Position numbers and translations under genes: made by a program. DNA of 16,269 nucleotides from an uncultured Bacteroidales bacterium (GTDB lineage: Bacteria; Bacteroidota; Bacteroidia; Bacteroidales; P3): positions 1 through 16,269 of the forward strand of contig CALCUN010000166.1 of assembly GCA_937906975.1 (NCBI GenBank), given 5' to 3'. The notes beneath the pieces were generated by a model, which was given only the letters and a program-made list of their open reading frames with translations, searched no databases and was not told the origin of the DNA. Below are positions 6,600 to 14,921 of the stretch, piece by piece. Positions within the stretch are counted from its first letter, which is position 1, and each line of letters begins with the position of its first letter.

Positions 6600-8347
6600 T
6601 TGCTTATGATTTTTTCATAGTCTCCGCCTTTTAAAACTTCGATTGCTTTCTTTAATTCTTTGTCTGTTTCAGAGGTACACATATAGAAATATTTTGTGCC
6701 ATAGAGATTGCGTGCTATTAAGGCTTTTAGTGTGGTTGCAATGTAGATTTCTGATTCTTTGTTTAGTCTTTCGGCTTTTTTGTCTTCTATTTTAGCTTTT
6801 TCTATTATTTCTTTTACCAATTTTTCCTTTGAGGTAAGTGATTTTGCGTATTCTTCGTAAGATTGATAACTTACTGCATTGCTATCGCTCATTTCACTTT
6901 TCAAATAATCCATTACTATTTGATTTACCCACTCTTTTTTAACTTCTGTTTTTGTTACGCCTTCTTTTTCTGCGTATGCTTCAAAGTCTTTAAGTAGGTT
7001 TAGTTTGTCGTATTCTTTTGAAAAGTCTTTAAATTCTGGTGCTTTCTTTAAGAAATCTTCACGATTTTTTTCTACCCAATTAAGAGAATAATTATTGAAT
7101 AGGCTTTTTGAACGAAGATTTATTAGATAATCCGATGCGCGTGAGGTATCCATTGGGATAAATACGTCAGGCATTATTCCACCTCCGCCATATACTGTTC
7201 TGCCGTTATTGGTTTTGTATTTTAAACTATCGGCAAAGTGAATTGAGTCTGCGTTTGTCATTTCGCCTTGTTTATATCGTTGTGCGTAATCGTTTTGATA
7301 TGCCTCTACTCCTTCATCGTAGGGTTTTTGAATACATCTTCCGCTTGGCGTGTAGTATCTTGATGTTGTTAATCTAATTTGTGATTTATCTTCTAATGGG
7401 AATGGGCGTTGTACTAAGCCTTTTCCAAATGTTCTTCTTCCGATTATCACTCCTCTATCCCAGTCTTGTACGGCTCCACTTACGATTTCGCTTGCAGAGG
7501 CTGAGTATTCATCTACCAATATAATGAGTCTGCCTTCTTCAAAGCTTCCTCGTTTTATTGTGTTATAGGCTTGTTTTTTGGAATGTATGCCTTCTGTATA
7601 GACTATCATTTTATTTCCTGCTAAAAAATGATCTGCTATTTCCCATGCAACGTTTAAATATCCTCCTCCATTGCCTCTTAGGTCAAAGATAAGGTCTTTC
7701 ATTCCTTCTTTTTGAAGTGATTTGATTGCTTCTAACAATTCCTCGGTAGAGGTTTGAGCAAAACGACTCAATCTTACGTATCCAATTTGCTCATCTACCA
7801 TAAACCACGTGTCTATACTATGAAGTGGTATTTTATCTCTTGTAATGGTAAAAACTATTGGCTCTTTTCTTCCTGCTCTTTTAACGGTTACTTTTACTTT
7901 TGTACCTTTTTCTCCTCTTAGATGTTTAAAAACCCAATCGTTTTTTATTGTATCTCCTGTTGCAACATCGTCATCTACCTTTATTATTATGTCTCCTGCT
8001 AGCATTCCTACTTTTTCAGCAGGCCCGTCGCTGATTACTTCCACAACGTGAATGCTATCGTTCATAAATTGAAAGCTAACGCCTATGCCATCAAAGTTTC
8101 CTTCAAGCGGTTCATTCATTTTCTTTACTTCATCTTTGGTTATGAAAATTGAATGTGGGTCTAACTCTTTCAACATGGCTTCAATTCCTTTTTCTGATAT
8201 TCTTTCTAAGTTTGCTGTATCAACATAAAAATAATCTATTAAGGCAAGGGTTTGTCCTGTTTTGGTTGTTGCCATTTTTAGGGTGTCTTGTTGTGAAAAT
8301 GCAACAAAATTTATTAATATAAAGTAAAATAAGAATAATCTTTTCAT
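6590..8347 (-). CDS. S41-family C-terminal processing protease with PDZ domain
   Basis: A 585-residue exported protease of the CtpA/Prc class, which trims or degrades envelope proteins from their C-termini. The signal peptide MKRLFLFYFILINFVAFSQQ leads to an N-terminal helical part, a PDZ domain (about 83-170, with GIGVSFQ and GDIIIKVDDD), and the S41 catalytic core. The core contains FDLRGNGGG (221-229), the nucleophile segment YSASASEI with Ser284, and Lys309 in TFGKGLVQ. The Ser-Lys spacing of 25 equals that of E. coli Prc. A C-terminal region of about 200 residues, lysine- and glutamate-rich and probably helical, follows, as in many Bacteroidota homologues. It is most likely periplasmic. 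The gene is divergent from lepB with a 69-base gap, bringing two envelope proteases side by side. Confidence 0.93.
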   Translation of the reverse strand: MKRLFLFYFILINFVAFSQQDTLKMATTKTGQTLALIDYFYVDTANLERISEKGIEAMLKELDPHSIFITKDEVKKMNEPLEGNFDGIGVSFQFMNDSIHVVEVISDGPAEKVGMLAGDIIIKVDDDVATGDTIKNDWVFKHLRGEKGTKVKVTVKRAGRKEPIVFTITRDKIPLHSIDTWFMVDEQIGYVRLSRFAQTSTEELLEAIKSLQKEGMKDLIFDLRGNGGGYLNVAWEIADHFLAGNKMIVYTEGIHSKKQAYNTIKRGSFEEGRLIILVDEYSASASEIVSGAVQDWDRGVIIGRRTFGKGLVQRPFPLEDKSQIRLTTSRYYTPSGRCIQKPYDEGVEAYQNDYAQRYKQGEMTNADSIHFADSLKYKTNNGRTVYGGGGIMPDVFIPMDTSRASDYLINLRSKSLFNNYSLNWVEKNREDFLKKAPEFKDFSKEYDKLNLLKDFEAYAEKEGVTKTEVKKEWVNQIVMDYLKSEMSDSNAVSYQSYEEYAKSLTSKEKLVKEIIEKAKIEDKKAERLNKESEIYIATTLKALIARNLYGTKYFYMCTSETDKELKKAIEVLKGGDYEKIISNAD

Positions 8348-8371
8348 AAAATTAACAATATTTTTTTATGC

Positions 8372-8383
8372 TTTAACGTTAAA
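8372..8383. promoter_or_regulatory. 12-bp palindrome TTTAACGTTAAA between divergent protease genes
   Basis: A perfect palindrome lies in the 69-base gap between the S41 protease and lepB, overlapping near-consensus -7 sequences on both strands (TAAGTTTT at 8386-8393 on plus; TACTTTTA at 8387-8380 on minus). It could be a shared operator. AT-rich palindromes of this length also occur by chance. Confidence 0.3.
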
Positions 8384-8416
8384 AGTAAGTTTTTATTTTA
8401 ATCAAATACATTTATT

Positions 8417-10114
8417 ATGGATATTTATTTTATACTTATTATCTTAGGACTTCTGCTTTCTGTTATAGGTCTTTGGAAAATTTTTGAAAAAGCAGGAGAA
8501 AAACCCTATTATGTGTTAATTCCTTTTTGGAATATTTGGTGTTGGATTAAAATCATCGATAAAAAGAAATGGTGGTTTATTTATTGTTTGATACCTTTTT
8601 TGAATGTCTTTATTGTTATGCTGATGATAGTAGAGACTGTTAAGTGTTTTAGAAAAAATGGCTTTTGGTATCAATTATTGTCAATAATTATTCCTTTTAT
8701 CATATTACCTGTATTGGGTTTTTCTAAAAAGGAAACTTATACTCACCCTAAGGATTTACCAGAGTTTAAGATTTCGGCTATTAGAGATTGGGTTGATTCT
8801 ATTGTGTTTGCAGTTGTTGCAGCAAGTGTAATACGTACAATGTTTTTTGAATCATATATGATTCCTTCTTCGTCAATGGAAAAATCTCTTTTGGTAGGAG
8901 ATTGTTTGTTTGTAAGCAAATTGGCTTACGGTCCAAGAATCCCTAACACTCCTTTGGCTCTTCCTTTAATGCATCATACTATTCCAGGACTTAATACTAA
9001 GAGTTATCTTGATTGGATTGAGCTTGATTATCATCGTTTACCTGGTTTTGGAAATGTTAAGCGTGGAGATGCTGTTGTGTTTAACTATCCTGATGGTGAT
9101 ACCGTATCTACTTACTATCAATCAAACGAAAGTTATTATTCTTTACTAAGACGCTATGGTAGAGATAGAGTTTGGAATAGTAAAGAGGAGTTTGGCGATA
9201 TTATTGCTCGTCCAATAGATAAGAAAGAAAACTTTATAAAAACTTGTATTGGACTTCCTGGCGAGGTGCTTTCTATTGAAAATGCAGTTGTACACATAAA
9301 TGGAAAGCCTATCGAAAGTCCACAAGAATATCAATTGACTCACAGAATTATAACAAAGGATAATAATACTCTTAACGAAAAAGAGTTATTGGAAATGGGA
9401 GTTAGTAAAGAGGATATGGCTATGATGTATTATTTCTATTACATTAATCTTACTCAACAACAGATAGATGTTCTTTCTTCTAATCCTTTTGTTGAAGTTG
9501 AGCCACTTGAAAATAGCCCTCTTTTACAAAACAATCAGCAACAAACAAAATATTTCTGTAAGTTATTTATTCACCCAGATATTTACGACAAACAAGCTTT
9601 CCTTTCACAAGCAGGAGTTGATTCTTTAGACTTACAACAATTGACAAACTACGCTACCCTTCCTCTTTCAAGAAGTTTAAAAGAAGAAATAAAGAAATTG
9701 CCATACGTTGAAGAGATTATTCCTGTGCTTACTAAGAAAGGTTGGAGAGATGAAAACATGTTCCCTCATAGAGCTGAGTTAAATTGGAACAATGACTTTT
9801 ATGGTCCAATACAAATCCCTCACAAAGGAATGAAAGTAATGCTTACAGAAGAAAATATCGCCCTTTACGAAAGAGCTATCAATGTGTTTGAAAAAGGAAA
9901 AGCAAAAATAGGAGAAGAATACACCTTTAAAATGGATTATTACTTTATGATGGGAGATAATAGACATAACTCAGCAGACTCACGCTATTGGGGATTTGTG
10001 CCAGAAGACCACATTGTAGGAAAAGCTTCTGTTGTGTGGATGTCTTTCAACAAAGACCAAAACTCTATACTTAAAAAAATACGTTGGAACAGAATATTCA
10101 AAAAAGTAGATTAA
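8417..10114 (+). CDS. lepB: Signal peptidase I with N-terminal DUF5684-like membrane domain and long insert
   Basis: It removes signal peptides from exported proteins at the cytoplasmic membrane. Residues 1-103 form a multi-helix membrane domain of the DUF5684 type ([19 protein letters not shown], then [14 protein letters not shown]). A further helix at about 125-142 anchors the protease domain. The nucleophile is Ser153 in [15 protein letters not shown]; the general base is Lys275 in [11 protein letters not shown]; the late conserved box [14 protein letters not shown] starts at 513. The ~235 residues between the lysine box and GDNR include a long Glu/Gln-rich insert (about 300-480), which makes this 565-residue enzyme much larger than E. 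coli LepB (324). Long forms of this kind are usual in Bacteroidota. The gene ends at a strong terminator and appears monocistronic. Confidence 0.93.
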   Translation: MDIYFILIILGLLLSVIGLWKIFEKAGEKPYYVLIPFWNIWCWIKIIDKKKWWFIYCLIPFLNVFIVMLMIVETVKCFRKNGFWYQLLSIIIPFIILPVLGFSKKETYTHPKDLPEFKISAIRDWVDSIVFAVVAASVIRTMFFESYMIPSSSMEKSLLVGDCLFVSKLAYGPRIPNTPLALPLMHHTIPGLNTKSYLDWIELDYHRLPGFGNVKRGDAVVFNYPDGDTVSTYYQSNESYYSLLRRYGRDRVWNSKEEFGDIIARPIDKKENFIKTCIGLPGEVLSIENAVVHINGKPIESPQEYQLTHRIITKDNNTLNEKELLEMGVSKEDMAMMYYFYYINLTQQQIDVLSSNPFVEVEPLENSPLLQNNQQQTKYFCKLFIHPDIYDKQAFLSQAGVDSLDLQQLTNYATLPLSRSLKEEIKKLPYVEEIIPVLTKKGWRDENMFPHRAELNWNNDFYGPIQIPHKGMKVMLTEENIALYERAINVFEKGKAKIGEEYTFKMDYYFMMGDNRHNSADSRYWGFVPEDHIVGKASVVWMSFNKDQNSILKKIRWNRIFKKVD

Positions 10115-10174
10115 GAAAATTAACTTCTATTTTCAAGAGTAAATTTGATTTTTAAAATATAGAATTTCAAGAAC

Positions 10175-10221
10175 AAAAAGACGGCTCTGGAATTATTTTG
10201 TATAATCAGAGCCGTCTTTTT
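10175..10221. terminator. Bidirectional intrinsic terminator after lepB
   Basis: AAAAAGACGGCTCTG (10175-10189) and CAGAGCCGTCTTTTT (10207-10221) form a perfect 15-bp stem with a 17-base loop and U-tracts on both strands. It lies 60 bases after the lepB stop codon. Confidence 0.9.
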
Positions 10222-10332
10222 ACGAAGTTTATTTGTTCCATTATGTAGTTTATCCAACAGTAAGTATGTTTGAACGTGTTCTTGGGTAAGAACAAAAATA
10301 AAACCGTTTCCCCTACACTTAACGCCGAATGC

Positions 10333-10381
10333 TTGCGATATTTTCAACTCTAAGATTTCTAATCGCAAATTTTGAAAATAT
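10333..10381. repeat. Two mutually exclusive inverted repeats
   Basis: TTGCGAT (10333-10339) can pair with ATCGCAA (10362-10368), or the overlapping ATATTTTCAA (10338-10347) can pair with TTGAAAATAT (10372-10381). The two stems share bases 10338-10339 and exclude each other in the same molecule. Neither is followed by a clear U-tract. Function unknown. Confidence 0.4.
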
Positions 10382-10489
10382 AAGCCCTTACTAAAAATCA
10401 CAAAATCAAAGACTTAACTTTTCAAAGCCTTAAAAACACAAAAAAAGTCTTTAATTTCTCGGATTTTTTCTTTGTTTTTAGCGAAATAA

Positions 10490-10532
10490 TTCTTTGCTTT
10501 TTCAAATTTTTTCTTTGCTTTTTTCAGATTTT
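10490..10532. repeat. T-rich tandem duplication, 21/22-bp units
   Basis: Unit 1 (10490-10510, ttctttgctttttcaaattt plus a final t) and unit 2 (10511-10532) differ by one inserted t and one a-to-g change; a third TTTCTTTGAAT start follows. On the minus strand they would encode Lys-rich repeats, but that frame has no other support. Confidence 0.5.
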
Positions 10533-10698
10533 TCTTTGAATTATTTTCCCAAAGCATAAATTCACAAAAATTAACCCTTATTTTCGTCAATTTTTCGCAA
10601 GAAATTCCACAAAAATTGCAAAATAAAATTTCCGTAAAATAAAGGTTTTTGTCAGTAAAACTTTGAAAGAGGAAATTAAAGCGTTTCTTTAATGTTTT

Positions 10699-10729
10699 TT
10701 TGTGCTTAAAAAATTTTGTTTTACCTTTG
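10699..10729 (+). promoter_or_regulatory. Consensus promoter of the WD40 gene
   Basis: TTTG (10699-10702), a 19-base spacer and TACCTTTG (10722-10729) match the Bacteroidota consensus. Box sequence and spacing are identical to those of the lipoprotein promoter at 1530-1560. Transcription is predicted to start near 10736, about 30 bases before the ATG. Confidence 0.75.
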
Positions 10730-10765
10730 TGAATAGAAATTAAATCGCACAATAAAGCAAATAAA

Positions 10766-11128
10766 ATGAACATAGATAAAGAAAAATTAGAGAGTATTGA
10801 AGCAAAACTCTATGCAATATTAGATGAAATTAAAGAATACAAAAAAGCCTTTGAAAAGAAAATAGACGTAACCAAGTTTAAATGCCTTAAAACCTTAGGA
10901 GAACATTCAGAAAGTGTCGTTTCCGTATCATATAGTCCCGATGGCACAAAAATTATCAGCGGTTCAGGGGATAATACCATTAAGACATGGGATGCAAACA
11001 CAGGACAATGCCTTAAAACCTTGGAGGGAGATTTAGATTATGTCACTTCCGTAGCATATAGTCCCGATGGTACAAGAATTGTCAGCGGTTCATTGGATCA
11101 TACCATTAAGATTTGGGGAGAGGAGTAG
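10766..11128 (+). CDS. Short protein with an N-terminal helix and two WD40 blades (120 aa)
   Basis: Residues 1-38 are charged and helix-prone (a possible coiled coil: KEKLESIEAKLYAILDEIKE). Two 42-residue-period WD40 repeats follow at 40-81 and 82-120. Each shows CLKTL, YSPDGT, SGS, D-x-TIK and W, the canonical blade pattern with the GH dipeptide degraded. A closed beta-propeller normally needs six to eight blades, so this chain alone cannot close one. It may oligomerise through the N-terminal helix, be a contracted allele of a longer array, or be a remnant. The two repeats are very close at DNA level: 60 of 69 bases match between 10916-10984 and 11042-11110. It has its own consensus promoter and a terminator 23 bases after its stop. 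Function unknown; a protein-binding or sensing role is only inferred from the fold. Confidence 0.75.
   Translation: MNIDKEKLESIEAKLYAILDEIKEYKKAFEKKIDVTKFKCLKTLGEHSESVVSVSYSPDGTKIISGSGDNTIKTWDANTGQCLKTLEGDLDYVTSVAYSPDGTRIVSGSLDHTIKIWGEE
10883..11125 (+). repeat. 126-bp direct repeat encoding the WD40 blades
   Basis: The second copy starts at 11009, exactly 126 bases (42 codons) after the first at 10883. The central parts are about 87 percent identical, including synonymous positions, which indicates recent duplication or gene conversion and allows in-frame expansion or contraction. Confidence 0.85.
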
Positions 11129-11151
11129 GTTTTTGTTTTTGAAAATAAAGA

Positions 11152-11196
11152 AAAACGCTCGTGAGTCTTTGTTTTATTTTGACTTATGAGCGTTTT
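11152..11196. terminator. Terminator between the convergent WD40 and membrane-protein genes
   Basis: AAAACGCTCGTGAGTC (11152-11167) pairs with GACTTATGAGCGTTTT (11181-11196) over 16 positions if two G-U pairs are allowed, with a 13-base loop and a T-rich tail (TTTTGTTTTTTTTT). On the opposite strand the stem runs into TTTTTC, so it probably also ends the minus-strand operon. Confidence 0.85.
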
Positions 11197-11216
11197 GTTT
11201 TTTTTATTTCTTTGCT

Positions 11217-12275
11217 TTATTTTTTTCTCTTGAAGACTCTCTTAGTCCAATAAGGCAATACTAAGGAGCCGAGTATAAGATAAGGATAGTAAGTAAACAA
11301 TCGCCAAATCAAGGCTATGGTTGCGTGTGTTCCTTGTGGCATAAACTCTCCTATAAAGAGAGGAAAAGCAAATTCTGCTATGCCACTACTTCCTGGTGTT
11401 GGAGAAATGCAAAGTATTATCCACATTACTAATTGTCTTGCAAAGACTAAAAGGTGTTCTCCTACGGGTGAGAATGCAAGTAGTATGCAATTTACCACTA
11501 AAAAGCGTGATGTCCATGAAAATACTGTGCACAAATAGGCTTTTGTCCAAAAAAAGAAGCTTTTTCCTTTAAATTCTTGTGAAGATGTTACTATATCATC
11601 TCCCATTTTGTGCATTTTGTCTTTTAATTTGCGAAACAGTTTTTTTTCTGCAAGCAAATAAAGTAGTTTTCTAAATCCTTGTGGAAAGAAAAATATGGCT
11701 ACAAGGATTATTATAGTCAAAAGACACATAAATCCATAGCCTATGAAAAAGATTTGTAATTCTCCAAAAGTGTTTCCAAAGAAAGTGAAACGGAAATCGG
11801 TATTAAAAGCAAGGTTTGCACCAACTAAAAGCACTACAATTGGAGTTATGATAATATAAAACAACTCATCTAAAAGTGCTGTAATCATTACGATTGCTGT
11901 ACTGCGTCCTGCGGAAATTCCTTCTTTGGCTACTATGAAGAATGCTAAGGCTGAGCCTCCTACTACTGAGGGTGTGATTGCGGAGCCAAACTCCCAAAGC
12001 ATTATTACTTGAAAGGCTTTTTTCCAACTTATCTTTTTGTCAGACAAAAGTCTTATTCTATACATATACATTAAGTCTCGCATTACGCCAAAGCACAAAG
12101 CGAGAAAGAGAAAGAAGGTTGAAGCCCACGTCCAATTGATTAATATATCTGTTAGTGGGTTTGCGTCTTGTTTTATGTCTTTTAAAATTAATAATAATGC
12201 TACCCCTATTCCTATTAATAAGGGTAACATTATTTTTTTAAAGCTAAATATTGATAATGGATTGTTTTCCGACAT
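11217..12275 (-). CDS. LPG-synthase-TM / flippase-like multi-pass membrane protein
   Basis: A 352-residue protein with about eight hydrophobic helices and no soluble catalytic domain. It resembles the membrane part of lysylphosphatidylglycerol synthase (PF03706/UPF0104). Characteristic blocks are WEFGSAITPSVVGGSALAF (94-112) after helix 2-3 and SPTPGSSGIAEFAF (291-304) near the C-terminus. The aminoacyl-transferase domain of MprF is absent, so it is more likely a lipid or polyprenyl-linked-substrate flippase-like protein than a lysyl-PG synthase. The ATG at 12275 lies three bases after the MscS stop codon, and it is the last gene of the minus-strand run. The basic tail TKRVFKRKK fits a cytoplasmic C-terminus. 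Confidence 0.85.
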   Translation of the reverse strand: MSENNPLSIFSFKKIMLPLLIGIGVALLLILKDIKQDANPLTDILINWTWASTFFLFLALCFGVMRDLMYMYRIRLLSDKKISWKKAFQVIMLWEFGSAITPSVVGGSALAFFIVAKEGISAGRSTAIVMITALLDELFYIIITPIVVLLVGANLAFNTDFRFTFFGNTFGELQIFFIGYGFMCLLTIIILVAIFFFPQGFRKLLYLLAEKKLFRKLKDKMHKMGDDIVTSSQEFKGKSFFFWTKAYLCTVFSWTSRFLVVNCILLAFSPVGEHLLVFARQLVMWIILCISPTPGSSGIAEFAFPLFIGEFMPQGTHATIALIWRLFTYYPYLILGSLVLPYWTKRVFKRKK

Positions 12276-12278
12276 TTT

Positions 12279-13103
12279 TTACTTCATCAAATCTAATTTT
12301 GGATGAGGAAGTGCTATTTTTTCTGATACTAAATAGTTGTAAACAGCAGTATGAATATCTCCCATTATGTTCCAATAATCCGCATTCTTACACCAGAATC
12401 TTAAATCAACATTTATAGCCAAGTCTGTAATACTTACAATTACTTGTGGTTCAGGTGTAGAAAATATTCTTTTATCTTGTTTTGCTATTTCTATCAAGCG
12501 TGGGTTTATTTGCGAAATATCTACTCCGTGAGCTAAGTTAAATTTTATATCTATTCGTCTATCTTCCATTTTTGAATAGTTTATGACGCTTGAGCCTGAA
12601 AGTGCACCGTTTGGAATTGTGATTACTTTATTATCTACCGTAACTAAGGTTGTTGTAAATATCATTATTTCTTTTACTGTACCTTCAAAGCCTTGTGCTT
12701 CTATGTAATCTCCAACTTTAAAGGGACGTAAAACTAAGATTACTACTCCTCCTGCTACGTTTTGTAAGGTTCCGCTAAGAGCCAAGCCTATTGCAACTCC
12801 ACAAGAAGCAAGAATAGCAGTGAATTGAGTCATTTCTATTCCTAAATAACCTACTACGGTTAGTATAAGTAAGACTTTTAGTAATATAGAAATAAGTGAA
12901 ATTAAGAAAGGACGTAAGGACAAATCCAAATTCTTCTTTTCAAAAGCCTTTTCTATCTTTTTTACTAAGAATCTTATAAGTTTAAATCCTACCCAAAGTA
13001 TTAAACAAGCAATAAGTAACTTTGGCCCAAATTTAAAGACCACATCTTTCAAGAATGTAATCATATCTGCCCACGTAAAGGCGTCTGCATTTAATAATAA
13101 CAT
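12279..13103 (-). CDS. mscS: Small-conductance mechanosensitive channel (MscS)
   Basis: A 274-residue channel of the inner membrane that opens on membrane tension to release solutes during hypo-osmotic shock. Three membrane helices are visible (about 27-49, 66-88, 94-127). The last carries the small-residue pattern of the pore helix (ASCGVAIGLALSGTLQNVAG) followed by LRPFKVGDYIE, the hallmark entry to the beta domain. VTVDNKVITIPNGALSGSSV (154-173) is the conserved middle segment, and the C-terminal alpha/beta part is complete. Length is close to E. coli MscS (286). It sits 16 bases after hflX and 3 before the LPG-TM gene, so it is very probably in the same transcript. Confidence 0.93.
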   Translation of the reverse strand: MLLLNADAFTWADMITFLKDVVFKFGPKLLIACLILWVGFKLIRFLVKKIEKAFEKKNLDLSLRPFLISLISILLKVLLILTVVGYLGIEMTQFTAILASCGVAIGLALSGTLQNVAGGVVILVLRPFKVGDYIEAQGFEGTVKEIMIFTTTLVTVDNKVITIPNGALSGSSVINYSKMEDRRIDIKFNLAHGVDISQINPRLIEIAKQDKRIFSTPEPQVIVSITDLAINVDLRFWCKNADYWNIMGDIHTAVYNYLVSEKIALPHPKLDLMK

Positions 13104-13119
13104 TGTTTTAAAGTTTTAG

Positions 13120-14310
13120 TTAATATAAAAAATTATTATAAGGATAACGTATTGCGTGTATTGTTTTCACTTTATCGTAGATTATTTGTCTTAATTCTTC
13201 TATATTTTCTTTATTTTTTGCTGAAATAAAGACTGTGTCTTGATTTCCGTTAGAAAGATAGGTTTGTTTTAAGTCTTCCAAACTCCAATTCTCTTTTTGC
13301 TTTGGTGTAAGGTCGTCTTCATCTTGCGGAATGTAGGTATAAGCATCTATTTTATTAAAAAGCAATAGCGTTGGTTTATCATTTGCTTTTATTTCTGCAA
13401 GTGTGTTATTTACAACTTTTATTTGTTCTTCAAAATTAGGATGTGATATATCTACAACATGCACAAGCAAATCTGCTTCTCGCAATTCGTCCAAGGTTGA
13501 TTTGAAACTCTCCACCAATCCATGAGGCAGTTTGCGTATAAAGCCGACTGTGTCTGTCAAAAGAAAAGGAAGATTTTCTATAACTACTTTTCTAACTGTT
13601 GTATCAAGGGTTGCAAAAAGTTTATTCTCAGCAAAAACATCGCTTTTAGAGAGAAGATTCATCAAAGTGCTTTTTCCCACATTGGTATAACCGACTAAGG
13701 CTACTCTTACTAAACTTTCTCTATTTTTTCTTTGTACTGTCTTTTGCTTATCTATGTCTTTTAGTTTTTCTTTAAGCAAAGAAATTTTTGAAAGAATGAT
13801 TCTGCGGTCTGTTTCTATCTGAGTTTCCCCTACTCCACGCATTGTAAGTCCTGCTCCACCTCTTTGACGGTCCAAGTGTGTCCACATTCTTGTCAATCGT
13901 GGTAATAAATATTGGTATTGTGCGAGTGCAACCTGTGTTTTAGAGTGTGAGGTTCTTGCTCTTTGTGCAAAGATATTTAGAATCAAGCCTGTACGGTCTA
14001 ACACATGACAATCCAATGCTTTTTCTATATTTCTTGCTTGCGAAGGTGAGAGTTCATCATCGAAGACCACCCAATTTATATCCGCAGCCTTTATATACTC
14101 TTTTATTTCCTCCAATTTACCACTTCCAACAAAGGTACGCGGATCTTTATAAGGAAGTTTTTGAGTAAATCTCTTTTCTACAACAGCACCAGCCGTGTCA
14201 ATAAGAAATATAAGCTCGTCAAGATACTCCTCTGTCTGCTCAACACTAACCTCAGGCGTAGTAATCCCTACTACAACACATCTATCAGGTTCTATTTTGT
14301 AATCTATCAT
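13120..14310 (-). CDS. hflX: Ribosome-associated GTPase HflX
   Basis: A cytoplasmic GTPase that binds the 50S subunit and helps split stalled or stressed ribosomes. The N-terminal HflX domain (1-120) includes PYKDPRTFVGSGKLEEIK (53-70). A linker with RGGAGLTMRGVGETQIETDR (150-169) follows. The G domain has G1 GYTNVGKST (207-215), G3 DTVGF (253-257), LPHGLVESFKSTLDE (261-275) and G4 NKID (319-322). At 396 residues it is near the family norm of about 400-430, with a short C-terminal end. The ATG lies five bases after the ribE stop codon. Confidence 0.95.
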   Translation of the reverse strand: MIDYKIEPDRCVVVGITTPEVSVEQTEEYLDELIFLIDTAGAVVEKRFTQKLPYKDPRTFVGSGKLEEIKEYIKAADINWVVFDDELSPSQARNIEKALDCHVLDRTGLILNIFAQRARTSHSKTQVALAQYQYLLPRLTRMWTHLDRQRGGAGLTMRGVGETQIETDRRIILSKISLLKEKLKDIDKQKTVQRKNRESLVRVALVGYTNVGKSTLMNLLSKSDVFAENKLFATLDTTVRKVVIENLPFLLTDTVGFIRKLPHGLVESFKSTLDELREADLLVHVVDISHPNFEEQIKVVNNTLAEIKANDKPTLLLFNKIDAYTYIPQDEDDLTPKQKENWSLEDLKQTYLSNGNQDTVFISAKNKENIEELRQIIYDKVKTIHAIRYPYNNFLY

Positions 14311-14315
14311 CTATG

Positions 14316-14918
14316 CTATCTTTGCATATATTGTTCCAATAGCCTTTGTACATATTTTCCAAAGACATCAAATTCTATATTTACCACAGTTCCAACCTTG
14401 AATGTATGGAAATTTGTGTGCGAATAAGTATATGGTATGATAGATACGGAAAATTCGCCTTCCTTGCTATCAACTACTGTAAGACTTACGCCATTTACAG
14501 AAATAGAGCCCTTAGGCACAGTAATATTTCCCTCTTTCACATCATATTTAAAGTAATATCTCCAAGAGCCATTTTCATCTACAACTTTAAAGCACTCTGC
14601 TGTTTGATCTACATGGCCTTGTACAATATGCCCATCAAATCTTCCGTCCATAAGCATGGAACGTTCTACATTGATTTTCGTTCCTACTTCCCATTGTCCA
14701 AGATTTGTTTTGTCCATTGTTTCTTTCATTGCAGTAACTGTGTATTGCTTTTTCTCTTTATCAAGCTTTACAACTGTCAAACAGCAACCGTCATGAGCAA
14801 AACTTTGATCTATTTTTAATTGGTCTGCGATTTCACATTCCAAAGTAAAATGAAAATTTGTTCCTTCTTGCTCAATGTTTACCACATGAGCCATATTTTC
14901 TATTATTCCTGTAAACAT
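14316..14918 (-). CDS. ribE: Riboflavin synthase, alpha subunit
   Basis: It catalyses dismutation of two 6,7-dimethyl-8-ribityllumazine molecules to riboflavin, the last step of riboflavin synthesis, as a cytoplasmic trimer. The 200 residues contain the two homologous lumazine-binding barrels: N-barrel from MFTGIIE, with SFAHDGCCLTVV (39-50), and C-barrel from FDGHIVQGHVDQTAE (94-108), with GSISVNGVSLTVV (137-149). The repeated -S-x-x-x-[DN]G-x-x-LTVV core is visible in both halves. Other rib genes are not adjacent, and no FMN riboswitch-like leader precedes it because it sits three bases behind the S9 peptidase gene. It is therefore expressed as an internal operon gene rather than from a rib operon. 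Confidence 0.96.
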   Translation of the reverse strand: MFTGIIENMAHVVNIEQEGTNFHFTLECEIADQLKIDQSFAHDGCCLTVVKLDKEKKQYTVTAMKETMDKTNLGQWEVGTKINVERSMLMDGRFDGHIVQGHVDQTAECFKVVDENGSWRYYFKYDVKEGNITVPKGSISVNGVSLTVVDSKEGEFSVSIIPYTYSHTNFHTFKVGTVVNIEFDVFGKYVQRLLEQYMQR

Positions 14919-14921
14919 ATC

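Larger units (their letters stand above)
10115..10698. other. AT-rich intergenic region without a convincing gene
   Basis: It holds the lepB terminator, two competing hairpins at 10333-10381 and T-rich short repeats at 10490-10532. Two minus-strand open frames (10120-10401, 10414-10773) run through a terminator or the WD40 gene's promoter and have no family resemblance. I see no RNA gene I could name. Confidence 0.5.

Noticed and set aside
10120..10401. 93-codon open frame on the minus strand
   Set aside because: It runs straight through the perfect lepB terminator and has no family resemblance.
10414..10773. 119-codon Lys-rich open frame on the minus strand
   Set aside because: It overlaps the WD40 gene's consensus promoter and start codon; its Lys/Phe bias is explained by T-rich repeats.
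14346..14819. 157-codon open frame on the plus strand
   Set aside because: It is the antisense shadow of the clearly identified riboflavin synthase gene.
14316..14921. FMN riboswitch ahead of ribE
   Set aside because: Only three bases separate ribE from the preceding S9 peptidase gene, so there is no room for a leader.
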